A stretch of DNA of 64,000 nucleotides from Branchiostoma belcheri (lineage: Eukaryota; Chordata; Leptocardii; Amphioxiformes; Branchiostomatidae). Location: contig NW_017802379.1 of NCBI RefSeq assembly GCF_001625305.1, forward strand, positions 372,001 to 436,000, in the 5' to 3' direction. Shown here one piece after another: positions 36,201-55,400 of this stretch (positions are counted from its first letter, which is position 1; each line of letters opens with the position of its first letter). A program made the translations under genes and the position numbers. The notes beneath the pieces were generated by a model. That model did no database searches, was not told where the DNA came from, and saw only the letters and a program-made list of their open reading frames with translations.

Positions 36201-39200
36201 CCACATTGCATGAAACAAAAGAGATTACAAGATCTGAGGCATTTATTTTGGCTTCCAAATATTTCTAGAACTAAATTTCAACCTCAGTGCTGTGCCTTGA
36301 AATGAGCTAGCACATCAAGGTAGCGATACAACCAAGTACAAGTCAGAGACCTGTGATTACAGTGATTTGATACATGACAACAGTTTCTGTCCTCAAACTT
36401 TAGGATGAGATACCACAAAGGTAAAACTCACCTTACCAGTAACATACCAACTAGGAGGGCTTTTCATGTCTGAGTTGTCCAAAAATGTCCATGTTGAGTC
36501 AACACCTCGGAACCGAGGTTTACATAGCACAAGAAATGGAGCATGGCATGTACATGTCAACTCCTTTCCCCTAGCAACGGACGCACCTGTATTGAAATAA
36601 CAAGACAGAAGCTGTGATCATGTCACCGCTACACATGCTGCCCAAGTCGGCTATTCTCTGTTCGTGTGTACTAATTTGTTGCCATATCTCTGCGCTGTTT
36701 TTCCCGGCGGGCTTCAATGGAAAGCAGGGTTCGCCATGTTAGGTTCATGTAAGTTCTGCCAGTGTGTAACTGTAAGCACCCCTAGAGTTAGTGGGAGAAC
36801 CACTTGTAGCCTCTGAAATATGGTATGTAATATGTAACGTCTGTGTCCATAATATCACCAGGGTCCATAATATTGCCACCTTGAGAAACAGTGTGCTTAA
36901 AGATATTTTTACTGCAACATACTTTTGGAATGCACTCCTTCACACATCAAATGTACATACCTTAGGGTATGTTGCAGTAAAAATATCTTTAAGCACACTA
37001 TTTCTCAAGGTGGCGATATTATGGACCCTGGTGATATTATGGACACAGATGTTACCTATATATATATATTTTATTTGCTTGGGGAAGTGTTCACCTATTC
37101 CAATTACAGAAAATGGTAAGCACCACTAAGTTCTAGTGGGAAAAATGCTACTAGATATTTCATTCAGTAGTCTCTCAAACATAGTATGTGTTATCTCAGC
37201 AAATATGGTAATGCATGGGAAAGAATTCACCTGTTCCTGTTGTAAGGACACCTGTTGGAGCAGGTTTTCTTTCAGTATGCTAGGTTAATTGCTTTGTAGG
37301 AATAGTAGTTTTACTAAAAGTACCATTAATGGTACTAATCAAGGCTTATTATGGCTTGACTTTTTCACATTTTAATGGTTTTTTACCCGAGTCACACTCT
37401 GGAATGTCTGTTCTGTAGTGCTCGGTGACATTAGCATAATGTTTAGTAGTGCAGAGAAGTAGTGTTTAACCTTCTCCCTGCTTTGTTAATTCATAAAACC
37501 AATACAAACAGCTACCTTTACTTTAGTAGCACTAGCAGGCTGAAGGTTAAGTTGAAAACAACCATAGCCTTAACCTTCTCCCTGCTGCCTAACCCCATTC
37601 CCAATGCAAGTTTGTGACAATGGGCAATGTCAGCATAGAGAAGGTTAGCAATACATGTAGGTACTAACATGTTTAACATCACGATAGGTAACACAATATT
37701 TTCATATTGATGTAGACAGCCATACTGAAACTATCAGATACATTGTATTTCAGCATTTTGTATTTCCAATTAAGAGGTCTGAAGCCTGTGAAAATTACAG
37801 ATGATAGTATTTGCCTAGAATTCTACTGTATGTAGGCACATATTCTGGAAATGCATTTCTCCACTGACTGGTTCTTTCCTTCCCTCCTTTCCGCAGTGAT
37901 GAGGAGATGGAAGAAACCGCGGTGGAAGCTCCTCCAGAGGAAGGTGACGGCAAGAAAGGGAGGAAGAAGTCAGCCAAGGGGAAGAAGAAGAAGAAGAGAA
38001 AAGCCCCACCAAAAGTGGAGAAGACACCCATTCCTCCGGCCCTACTCATGGACCCTTCGGTCAGTTATGTTTATTACAGTTAACCCTAGTAGTGTTCTGT
38101 TACTAGTAGATATTGGCCTCATAACATCTGTGTCCATAATATCACCAGGGTCCATAATATCGCCACCTTGAGAAACAGTGTGCTTAAAGATATTTTTACT
38201 GCAACATAGCCTAGGTATGTACATTTGAGGTGTGCAGGAGTGCATACCAAAAGTATGTTGCAGTAAAAATATCTTAAAGCACACTATTTCTCAAGTTGGT
38301 GATATTATGGACCCTGGTGATATTATGGACACGGATGTTACATACTTAAGTTGATTCACAGGCAAATTTACCTGTCTATTTTAGAGATTTTGTTGATAAC
38401 TAAGAGCAGTTACTGTCAGTCAGTAAATGTTTAAACATCATTTGAATGCCTTGTACACTTGTTGAGTTGTTTTCTGGAGCTTACATTCCATGTTTTCGTT
38501 CTTGGGCAAACACTTCAAGTTCTTGAAACCTTCTACTCTAAGAGTCATTCATAATACATATACACATGGAGCGCAGTGAGCACAGGAGCACAGAGTGGCT
38601 TAAGCTAGTAAACATTAAATAACTTCTTACAAACACCATGCAAACAATTATAACAGCACAGTATGTAATGACACATTTTGTCTGCACTTCAATAGTATCA
38701 TTGATGATCACAGGATAGGTTCTGTTGAACTTTATACCTGATGTGTAAAATACTGTACTTTGTTTCTGTCAAACTACTGTCAAAGAACAAGGTTGCAGGA
38801 GAGATTAAGTCTGCCAAGATGCTGTTACGACAGCCTGTTAAGTGGCTCCCCACTGCACCAGCTTTCCTAGTTGTTTGTTCATTACGGAATAACAAAACTA
38901 CATCCTGTAGTTACTCAGCTGACCCTCTTGACAGGGCCGTCCGTAAACGTATCCCTCGAGAGAGAGTGCGACTTTTGTCCCTGCTGACCACCACACAGTG
39001 CATTAACCATGTCATCTAACATACTCAAAACCCACTGAAAGTGCCATCCACTCGCATTCCCATATGTTCATGCTCAGAGAAAGTTCTGAAACCAGGAGGT
39101 AGTGTAGGCAGAGGTGGAGTTCTCTGGTCATCTTTTTGTAGAAGCTCATTGGCTATCAAAGTTTTAAGGTGTTGTACAAATATGGCAATGTGAACTCTGG

Positions 39201-42016
39201 TAGGTTTGTGCATTTTCTTTTTTGTATTTTGGCAAGTTTACACATTGTAGACAAATAGATAACTATTGAGAGTTTAGTTTTAAGGTGTATACATTATTGT
39301 GAATTACATTTCAAATTTATATTTGGGGCATTCAATTTAGCTAGAATGTTGCAGAACATAAACTAGTATCTCTGTTGTTTTAGCTTAGTCAAGTTCATAG
39401 TTTTCTTTTCATGAACCGTATCAACTGTTTGAAAAACACTGTTTGGAAAAGGGAGTGAGTTTGGTATTTTAGCTTCTGGTTAAAAAGACAGTTTAGCTTT
39501 CTACATCAATAATTCAAGGTTATTTCTAGTCATGTTTGGATTGAATCACAGCTAATGTTGCATGTCGAAAGATAACAATCCTGTAAAAAGCTTTCACTCA
39601 CTCACATCCTGTGTTGAGCTCACTCAAAGTCTTCTCATGACTGTCTGCCTCCATTTCTCTCTATCCTCCATTGCTGCATGCAGTTGACTTAGAGTCATTC
39701 CACTGTCAGCTTCTAGCTGTTTAATGTAAGTCAAGTGTAGTCTTCCGCAACTTCTGTTTCCATGACTCAGATTCCACAGTAAGAACTTTGTGTACTACCT
39801 AAAAAGGCTCTAACTATTCATAAATAGTACTGTAAAAATTGTTTTATTGACAATGCAACAATTTTTCCCACAGGAGATCTTAAACATGGAGATGAAGATG
39901 AGGAGGAAAAACCTCCTGGAGAACAAGGCAGAGAATGACGCGATTGTTGCAGAAGTCCAGGAGTTTGAGGTGAAGCGACCCAAACAGCAGGCGTGGTTGC
40001 AGGGCAGACTGGCGCTGTCCAGACAGATCAGCAGGTTTGAGCTGCCCATGGACATGAGGCTACTAGAAGGTGAGGCTTTAGCTCATTAACAGTTCTTGAT
40101 GATTTTTCAACCTTGGCATGAAAATCTATGGTAGATGATAATGACTTGTAGTGGTAATACAAAAATGAAAGAAATAACTGTTACATGAGTTTTGTTTTGT
40201 CAGACACTTTCACATCACCCCACCGACCACACTAGCCATGCACCCTGGTCGCAATGTCCAAGTTATAGGAAACTAATGTTCTTTTGACATGACTTATAGG
40301 AAATTTACCAGTACGAAGTTACCAGTATTCATGAAGTGTGATTTTACATTGGATAGCTTACACTTGGTTTCAACTTAAGGATTGAAATATATACTAAACT
40401 AATACAAACTGTTTGATATTCTTCAGGAATGAGTCCTATCGAGTACCTGTCTAACTACTGCATCGTGAGCAAGAGGAGACAGAACTTGTACAAGCAATCC
40501 TTCACTAAGGCAGACAGGGACAGGGATGGGATCATCAATGTTAAGGTAACAGGTTATTTGCTTGTTACACCAGAGTAGCCATTTGGTTACCAATTCACAA
40601 TTGGATATGGGATTAGGCAGTAGGGAGAAGGTGTTCAATAGAATAGAATGTATCCTTCAGTGTTTTACTGTCAAAATAGTAAGTCTTGACAAAGTTAGTA
40701 AGAATTTAGGCCCTACATGCTGCTGATCTAATTAAATAAGAACTGTGTCTTCATTTTTCAAGATATCACCCATGCTTTTAAGGTTTTTAAGGTCTAGATT
40801 TATCTTTTAATTGATAAATTGTAATGTAGCCCCTACATGCTGTTGACATGCTAATTATAGAAAAATTATCTTCGTTTTTCTAGATATCACAAATACTTTA
40901 AAGTATTGATGTAATTGTATTGTGAATTGATCCTTCAGGAACTAGACAAGGCGTTGAAACAGATCCACGTGGATGGAGTCACCACGGAGCAGGTACAGAA
41001 AATCCTGGACGTGATTCAGGCCACAGACGACACAAAGTTTGACGCCAAACTGTTCACAGCCGTCTGTGCCCTGGCTGAGAGGATGCTGTACACGTACTTT
41101 GTGTAAGTCTTGATTGAGTTTTTTTTAGCCAATATGGTTTAATGACTTATTGGCGTTACAAGGCATTACACTGACTTTTAGGCACATGGCAAATTTTGAA
41201 AGTCAGCATTTATACATGTAGGGACAAAATACAATACATTTACTAGATTAATCCCCCAAGTATCAAATTGTAAACACAACTTTAGCTTCTTATAAAGTTC
41301 AGCTAATGATTGGGAAATCAGTTTCTTACTTGGATTCTTTAAACAGTGGTAGGCAGCTCCCCACCAATACAAATCACTTTTTAATGAGCCTTATCTGCTT
41401 CAAGTTATCTGGCAGCTCCCCCCCCCCCTGTGGTGCATGGATTAGTTTCAGCCACTGCCCCTCCCATTCTTAATCAACCATGAAATGAGTGTAAACAATC
41501 TCTCACCAGGGGGGTCCTTCCCCTCCTCCTCCTCCAAAATGAGCACTGTACCTAACCAGGCATCCAATGCAGCTTCAGGGTGGCAAAAAAAATATTCTGG
41601 ATGAGGAAATCTGTCTGATATTGACATTTACTGTTATTTCTTAGCACATTTCTTAGCTTTCTGAGGCATCCCAGAAAATCCAGTTTTGCTGCTCTGAAAT
41701 TTCTATTGGATCTTTACAACACTCACTGAGTATTATTGTTGTACTAACTGTGTACTAATGTTATATAACTTTGTAAAGGCATTCAGGGGACATTTTTACT
41801 ACTGTTGCCTTTAAGCATTACTGAAGACACATCTGACATCATAACTTTTAAGTTCTAACACTATTTTTGTTGCCTTGCTGCAGTACTGAAGACACAGATG
41901 ACATCATGTACAGTCAGAAGGAGAGAGTAGAGGATGCTGACTTCTGTGCTCTGGAGTGGAAACTTCACGGTGTGAAAGTCAACCCTCCCATCAGAAAGCT
42001 ACTTCAGATGTTGTAA
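24267..42016 (+). CDS. Pro/Glu-rich EF-hand protein, possible axonemal role
   Basis: Thirteen exons with matching phases: 24267-24863, 28328-28354, 28620-28741, 29288-29433, 29664-29684, 29958-30079, 32824-33113 (with gap), 33543-33697, 37897-38059, 39874-40069, 40427-40545, 40939-41102 and 41884-42016. Product is at least 750 residues. Exon 1 (199 residues) is basic with repeated R[AP]RSA-type motifs (RARSATVRR, RPRSAYS, RPRTAQG, RPRSARR). The middle is Pro/Glu low complexity: a REPTPPP 7-residue tandem array, an EP dipeptide run, and a KGKKKKKRK patch. The C-terminal third is ordered: a helical segment, then an EF-hand whose loop DRDRDGIINVKE has all canonical calcium ligands and is split by an intron at K|E, then a degenerate second hand and a C-terminal domain ending at the stop. 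I do not recognise the ortholog. An axonemal or sperm role is inferred only from the neighbour DRC1 and upstream X-box-like sites. Confidence 0.8.
24864..28327. other. Intron 1 of the EF-hand gene
   Basis: About 3.5 kb, AT-rich, with no coding signal. It contains a tandem duplication at 26284-26344 (a 27-bp block beginning GTAAGTTTGTTTTAGG, repeated with a 34-bp period) and a TTGGCAACC half X-box near 26442. Confidence 0.5.
30080..32823. other. Intron 6 of the EF-hand gene with candidate internal exon
   Basis: The interval holds an ATG-initiated open frame at 31291-31452. It encodes 54 basic residues (contains PPKRRRTVMKKRK) and ends in GAG|GTAACA in phase 0. This would splice in frame to the exon at 32824, so it could be an alternative first exon. 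Read as an internal exon through an upstream acceptor, it hits a stop, so only the ATG reading works. Unproven. Confidence 0.3.
32936..32955. other. Assembly gap (20 N) inside a coding tandem repeat
   Basis: Twenty Ns interrupt the array encoding REPTPPP (21-bp unit, about four units before the gap). Taking 20 as the true length puts the downstream sequence out of frame; the frame that reaches the donor at 33113 in the right phase needs a length of 1 modulo 3. The number is therefore probably a placeholder for collapsed repeats. Confidence 0.9.
34006..34031 (+). promoter_or_regulatory. Nuclear-receptor-type DR1 plus inverted repeat
   Basis: AGGTCA-C-AGGTCA (34006-34018) is a perfect DR1 spacing, as used by HNF4/RXR/COUP-type receptors. 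It overlaps a perfect 8-bp inverted repeat, GGTCACCT/AGGTGACC, with a 2-bp spacer (34014-34031). Intronic; function inferred only from the match. Confidence 0.35.
34613..34690 (+). mobile_element. tRNA-derived SINE-like head
   Basis: An A-box-like sequence (TAGCGGAGAGGTTAGAGTG from 34621) and a perfect B box (GGTTCGAACCC, 34665-34675) lie about 40 bp apart as in a tRNA gene. Flanking acceptor-stem pairing is poor and there is no clean 3' end, so I read it as the polymerase III promoter head of a SINE rather than a functional tRNA. Confidence 0.55.
34958..34982. promoter_or_regulatory. X-box-like site and E-box palindrome in an intron
   Basis: The minus strand of 34958-34971 reads GTTGCTAGGCAATG, with one mismatch per RFX half-site. 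It is followed at once by the perfect palindrome GTCACGTGAC (34973-34982), which contains a CACGTG E-box. It lies about 700 bp upstream of the candidate internal first exon at 35680. Confidence 0.35.
35680..35705 (+). CDS. Candidate alternative first exon of the EF-hand gene
   Basis: ATG followed by codons for MSEEEEVE and two bases of the next codon, then donor GTAAGG. The phase (2) is exactly that required by the acceptor at 37897, where the sequence continues SDEEMEETAVE, so the join gives a uniformly acidic N-terminus. It would make a short isoform with the Lys-rich and EF-hand parts only. Short length makes chance possible. Confidence 0.25.
36834..37055 (+). mobile_element. MITE family B, copy 1
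   Basis: A 222-bp foldback from GTAAC to GTTAC. The arms (GTCCATAATATCACCAGGGT at left) pair over about 100 bp each. The centre is non-palindromic, so orientation can be assigned. Copy 2 lies at 38122-38340 with the centre inverted. Confidence 0.8.
38060..39873. other. Intron 9 of the EF-hand gene
   Basis: About 1.8 kb. Holds MITE B copy 2 and otherwise AT-rich DNA; the open frame at 38741-39019 has no splice or family support. Confidence 0.45.
38122..38340 (-). mobile_element. MITE family B, copy 2
   Basis: Same termini and arms as the copy at 36834-37055, but its central 45-50 bp is the reverse complement of that copy's centre, so it was inserted in the opposite orientation 1.1 kb away. 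Confidence 0.8.
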
Positions 42017-42216
42017 CAAAGAAAGAAAAAGTGGCGAAATTGTAACAAGTTACATGTAGCGCCCAGGAGGCCTATAGAAATCTGCTTGGAGATTAGCAAA
42101 AAGCATGGGGGTATTGTTGGAGACAATATTTCCATGTTTATAAGAAATTATAAAGCAAGCCATGCAAAAAGGGCATGTGCTGAAAAATAAAACAGTAACC
42201 AGTAACCCCTGATAGA

Positions 42217-42423
42217 TCACTGGTAGCCTCTACCCGGCTTCGGGAAGCAGCTAGAAGGAGCAGAAATTGGCCAAATAGACAGATAACATGCCAAGGGAGT
42301 TGGTCTGTGCTAATAGAACATTTTAGCTCAGACAACCTCCCCTGGCATATCATCTGTCTATTTGGCCAATTTCTACACTTTCCAGTCACTTCCTGAAGCC
42401 TGGTAGAGGCCAGATCACTGGTT
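42217..42423. mobile_element. MITE family A, copy 2 (3' UTR/flank)
   Basis: Foldback with arms containing AGAAATTGGCCAAATAGACA and its complement. It lies 200 bp after the EF-hand stop codon and before that gene's poly(A) signal, so it is probably transcribed as part of the 3' UTR. Confidence 0.75.
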
Positions 42424-42721
42424 ACAGTTGGCCAATAGACTCCCCTTGCCCCTAAAGAAATCTGCTTGGAGATTAGCAAGAAGTAAGGAGATATTGTTGG
42501 ATCTAATATTTCCATGTTGATAAGAAATTATAAAGCAAGCCATGCAAGAAGGGCCTATAGTCAGTATGGGATAAATGCCAACTAGAAAATTTAATGCCAA
42601 TATTACTGATATTATTGATATATGTATGTAATTATTGATCTGGAAACTGTTTGCAATAGGCTGTACTTGATATAAGGTTAATGTTCATAATTTTATGTGA
42701 TTCAAAATAAGGTTCACATCT

Positions 42722-42727
42722 AATAAA
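42722..42727 (+). terminator. Poly(A) signal of the EF-hand gene
   Basis: AATAAA about 700 bp past the stop codon; another lies at 43168-43173. Either would end the transcript just short of the convergent DRC1 gene end. Confidence 0.45.
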
Positions 42728-43314
42728 AGAATCTTGTTAGATGCATTTTGCTGCTACTCAACTGCCTTAAGGCAGATTTCCAGGGCTCTTTTGTAACATA
42801 GGGATGGGCAATGGTTTTTAAGGCAAGCTTTGAAATCTATGTGTAAATACAGGTATAGATGTATGTATTATTTCATTACATGGTACAGCTTATTCTGCAT
42901 TTAATGCCATCTAAAGTTTTTTTTGTCAAATTTTGTATCCTTATTGCAGTTTCTGAAGTTTTTAGTGTTTAGTGCCAAATGCAAGCACTATTTGTTTATC
43001 ATAAGTTGTAATTCTGTACATATGTGGAAACATTTAAAATTGCCATAATGGAAGCTAATACTCATTTTGTAGATGCTTTACTTTGACTGTGATTTTAGAT
43101 TTTGCTTCTACCAATGCTTTTATAGAACCTCAAAATATTACAAGCGTGAATATGCTTTTTGTAGTGCAATAAACTTGTGGAATGATAAGAAAATATCAGA
43201 TGTTTATATTAAATCTATAATTATACTGAAAGATCGCTTGCTGATCTCTTCTTTGAAACTCTAAATCCTTTCCAACAAAAAATGCACGAAACGGCAACTT
43301 GTAATCAACATAGT

Positions 43315-43320
43315 TTTATT
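43315..43320 (-). terminator. Poly(A) signal of DRC1
   Basis: AATAAA on the minus strand, giving a 3' UTR of about 600 bp and a convergent arrangement with the EF-hand gene. Confidence 0.5.
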
Positions 43321-43919
43321 TTTACACTGTGATAAAGGCATGTACAGCTGGAGTGCACAGTTAATTCACAATATAAAACTCTTGTTATAGACATTTTTGT
43401 TTGTATCACCCAATATCTACAAAAATAGACCAATCATCTGCTGATAACACAGATCTTGTGAAATACATGTACATGTGATAAAATCTTGAGGTGGAAAAAC
43501 AATCAGATAAACTACTAGTATATATACATCAACATCTAAAACACTTTCAAAATCTGCAGAGCCTGAAAGTAGAATTCACAAAAAAACTTTACACCCAATT
43601 TCACATTTTTTTCTGGTGGCACCATACATTGTTATACACATGTACATATTTCGGAAATCATGTGAAATAATTTTCTTTCCCTTTCAAATTCAATACAAAA
43701 ACATTGCAGAGATTTTTGGTCACGTCAACAACTGTGATTTCTGAATTGCTGCTAAGACAGAATGCAGAGCTTGAAACTTAATGTAGTTCAGTTGTTCCAT
43801 AGCAAAAAAGTGACACTGTGTGTGCATAACATTATATTCACTGATGTGCGTTTGACTGTAGCATTTGAATCTCGTTAATCTACAGGTAAATTAAACTCCT
43901 TTCCCCTAAAACTATTGGT

Positions 43920-52208
<8,289 letters not shown>

Positions 52209-52445
52209 TTTGGACCCTTAAACGCCGCGAAAATTGGGAGAAAACACGCACAACCGTTCAGTCACTCCCTCTCCTGGGGATCTATTTGTGTTGCTATGCG
52301 ACGGGGTCACAACAGGTCATCTCGGAAAATCTCGAGAGCTTCTCGCGAGGTTTGGTGCATCCTGGGTACTTTTCAAGATGGCGCTGTCTCAAATGAAAAA
52401 TTGTAAATATTTTCAATTTTTGCCGTGATTGCAATAAATAGGAGG
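52209..52445. promoter_or_regulatory. Divergent promoter, DRC1 and DEPDC5
   Basis: Start codons lie 237 bp apart, facing away from each other. The spacer holds an X-box-like GTTGCTATGCGAC (52290-52302; only the first half-site is good), a TCTCGCGAGG motif near 52341 and AAGATGGCG (a YY1-type site) near 52375. It lacks a TATA box. An X-box would suit DRC1, which is RFX-regulated in animals. Confidence 0.6.
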
Positions 52446-55400
52446 ATGGCTGCGAAAGTTTTCAAGCTGTACATTCACCAGGAGACCTTCAGTGGTAAGT
52501 TCGTCCTAAAGGTTACTGACCTGAAGCGTGTTTTAATAGGTAAATCCAGGTTTTCTGGTGCGATGTTGGTGTAAAACTAGATAACTGGGTTGAAAGTGAA
52601 ATGGGGTCGGGGACTGTTTTGGTATTTTTCATCAACACAAATTAGACGAGGGACACAGGGGGATTCTTCTCTTGTTACCTCCGGGGAAGGAGATATCCTT
52701 CCGCGAGGAGGTTTTACTATTGTTCGAAACATTTCTGTCAGCAGCTGTTTCTCGCGATCGGCTGGACGGATTTGTCTGTTGTTCGGTATACGTATTGCTG
52801 TTGGGCTGCAGATAATGCAGAACGTTTTTGTTTAATTGTATATGTGTTTATGGGCGTGGAAATAAAAGGTTTTTAAGTGCTCCGGACACCCCCGCCATGC
52901 TGAAAATGGAATTTACCATGTTGTTAAGGAATGGGGAGGTTTCAGTTTTGGGTCTTACCATTTAAAAGGGGTCAAACAGAGGGGTGTCTGGTTCCGATAA
53001 AAACGTTGGGTGACGGCGCAGCAATGACGGCGCGGGATGACGGCGGGGGTAATAGCGGGTGACGCTGAACGCTGGGTGCAAGCCGAGTCAGCGCTAGATC
53101 TTCGTGTCGCGGCATTTATTTCCAGAAATACGGCGATACACGTCAATTTATTTCAAGTACGGCGCGTAGCTAGCATGGCAGCAGCCAGCAGAAGCGGTGG
53201 GCGGGCGGTATGCAAATCTTGCATGACGTATCCGCGTTACGCGTCTCTGATTGGTTGTTCGCTTCAGCTGAGATCGCCGGGCGGCAACATGAAGGGCGCG
53301 GGGACGCGATTTTTCTGTTTGAAAATATGCACTAAACGCTGTTTTCCAGGACTGCATAGCCACATCTAGTGAAAAAGTGCACAATTAATATAAATTTGGG
53401 GGGAAATATTTGTTTCTTTGTCGATTTATGGTGTCGATTTATAATTATGGAACCCGGAAGTGCAGCCGAGACCATCGCGCAGCGTAGACCAGCGTGGCAG
53501 TTTGACGTGTACGATCAAAACATAAACAAAACTCCCGCTGAAGAAGGGAAATTATCCTGTATGTATGCATTTCAGATCCCAGTGACTATGTTTACGATGG
53601 GAATGATTGTGGATACGCACGATGCGCACGATAAGCCTCAGAAATTTATGTCGCAAGTGGGGCATTCTATAGGCTTGCACGGCCAATGCCTGGCACGCTA
53701 CGCGGCGTACGTACACTGCTGCACATCACAGCCAGCGATTCAGTGTCTTAAAATATTTTTTAACATCAGTATAACAATATTTTTAAGCATATGTGATCAA
53801 ATTTCTGTAAAAAAAATTTGCACAATTGTAAACATAAAACATGAATAGATCGCTGCTATACTGGGCGTACCATTTCGCGTACATGGCCGGCTGCCCGGCG
53901 CAAATACTGTCCCGATTTTTCTCAGTAGAAAACCAGAATAAATCACGCACCCGTAATTTGGCTTCGACCCAGAGCTCCTACTTCAGAGTTGAAACCTCAA
54001 AAATAGTAACTTTATTAGAGCATGGAGGTATTATACCTCTATGATTGGAAGAAATATAGTATTGCGACACGTGCATAGAATTTGACAAATGGGGGGAGGG
54101 GAGTGGCGCTACCTAAAATTCTGCTGCGCTACCTAGTTTTTGCCCTAGGTAGCACACTGTGATACTTTGCTCAAAAAAGTATTTCGAACACTGCGTTAAT
54201 CAACAGTCCATACCGAACCAACCGTCAGTAGCCATCAAACCGGCATACAAACATATTACGCACATAACTTTCATACTACACACAAACAAATAACCTAAAC
54301 CAATAGAAAAAAAAAACCCGGAGGTTTGAAATCTACGATTTCCCTTGTTCAAATTATTACTACAATCAGATAGATGTTGGATTCATTAGAGCGATACCAA
54401 AGGCAGAGAATCTGCAACAAAATGAAGACGAAAATGTTATTATAAGAAAAGTGGGCGGGGCATAACGGTCCCACGGTTCTTCATAAAGCAAGAGGTCCCT
54501 TTTATAACCTTTTTGATTAATAGAGCCAATAAAGGCAGATGATAACATTGCATTTAGTATTATACTACGTCAGCCCCCAACAAATAAACTTTGGTTTCTC
54601 AGCTCAGCTGAGCTGTGTGTGACTGTCACAGATCACAAGACACTTCACACTTCATTATTCATTACAGAATTACTTTGGAAATTTACAACATTTTGATTCT
54701 GTATTCTAGAGAATGACCTGGTCATCAACTCCAAAGACTTCCCCAGTGCAAAAGTTGGGGATGTGGTGGAGATCTACCAACCAGAGGAACCAAACAGGTA
54801 CACATATCTTACAGCTTGCCTTTATGGAGGAATACTGAATGTAATAAAAAGTTTGTCACAGAACTATATGTGATATTGTACCATATTTTGTTAAGTCTTC
54901 TACTTACTGTAATTACACATATAAAATGATAGCTGTACTATCACAATATTGATGTGATGTGAAGTGTTTTATTTAATTCTATTGTACTGGTTCAGCCGTG
55001 AGACATACATGTACAGCCAGCCAGTGCTCCCCAACTGGCAGGTGGTTATCACTGTTTCAGTTTTGGTATTCTCTATACTGTAATTTTTTTGTGTGTCTTT
55101 ACAGGCGTCTGCTGCTACAAGTTAAAGCTTTGAAGGGAGATTCTCAACAGAAAGGTCAGAGTCAGAGTTCACTGTTTTTTTCCAGCCAGTGTTCAAAGAT
55201 CATGTAAAGTTGCAAAAACAAGAAAACACCAAATTGTGCATTGATAAAACATTCTCTATTTTATAGGTATAAGTGTAGACAAGACTGTGGCCAATGTGTT
55301 CCAGCTCAGGCCATTCATTGATGTGTGTGTCAACTTTGTCAACCCACAGGTAGGAATCTCTTTACCACAATTGCAATTAAGCAGTCAAAACATCACAGTT

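Larger units (their letters stand above)
33698..37896. other. Intron 8 of the EF-hand gene (repeats, putative internal promoter)
   Basis: About 4.2 kb. In order it holds: a nuclear-receptor-like DR1 and inverted repeat (34006-34031), a tRNA-derived SINE-like head (34613-34690), an X-box-like site next to a GTCACGTGAC palindrome (34958-34982), a tiny ATG exon candidate (35680-35705) whose donor is in the phase needed for the exon at 37897, a MITE B copy (36834-37055), and a dispersed repeat near 37565-37600. Confidence 0.5.

Noticed and set aside
38741..39019. Plus-strand open frame of 92 codons
   Set aside because: Lies within an intron of the EF-hand gene, lacks splice-phase fit and family resemblance.
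53369..53848. Open frame of about 159 codons in DEPDC5 intron 1, faintly like a hAT transposase zinc-finger start
   Set aside because: Cys/His spacing does not fit a BED finger and no further transposase sequence follows; kept only as an oddity.
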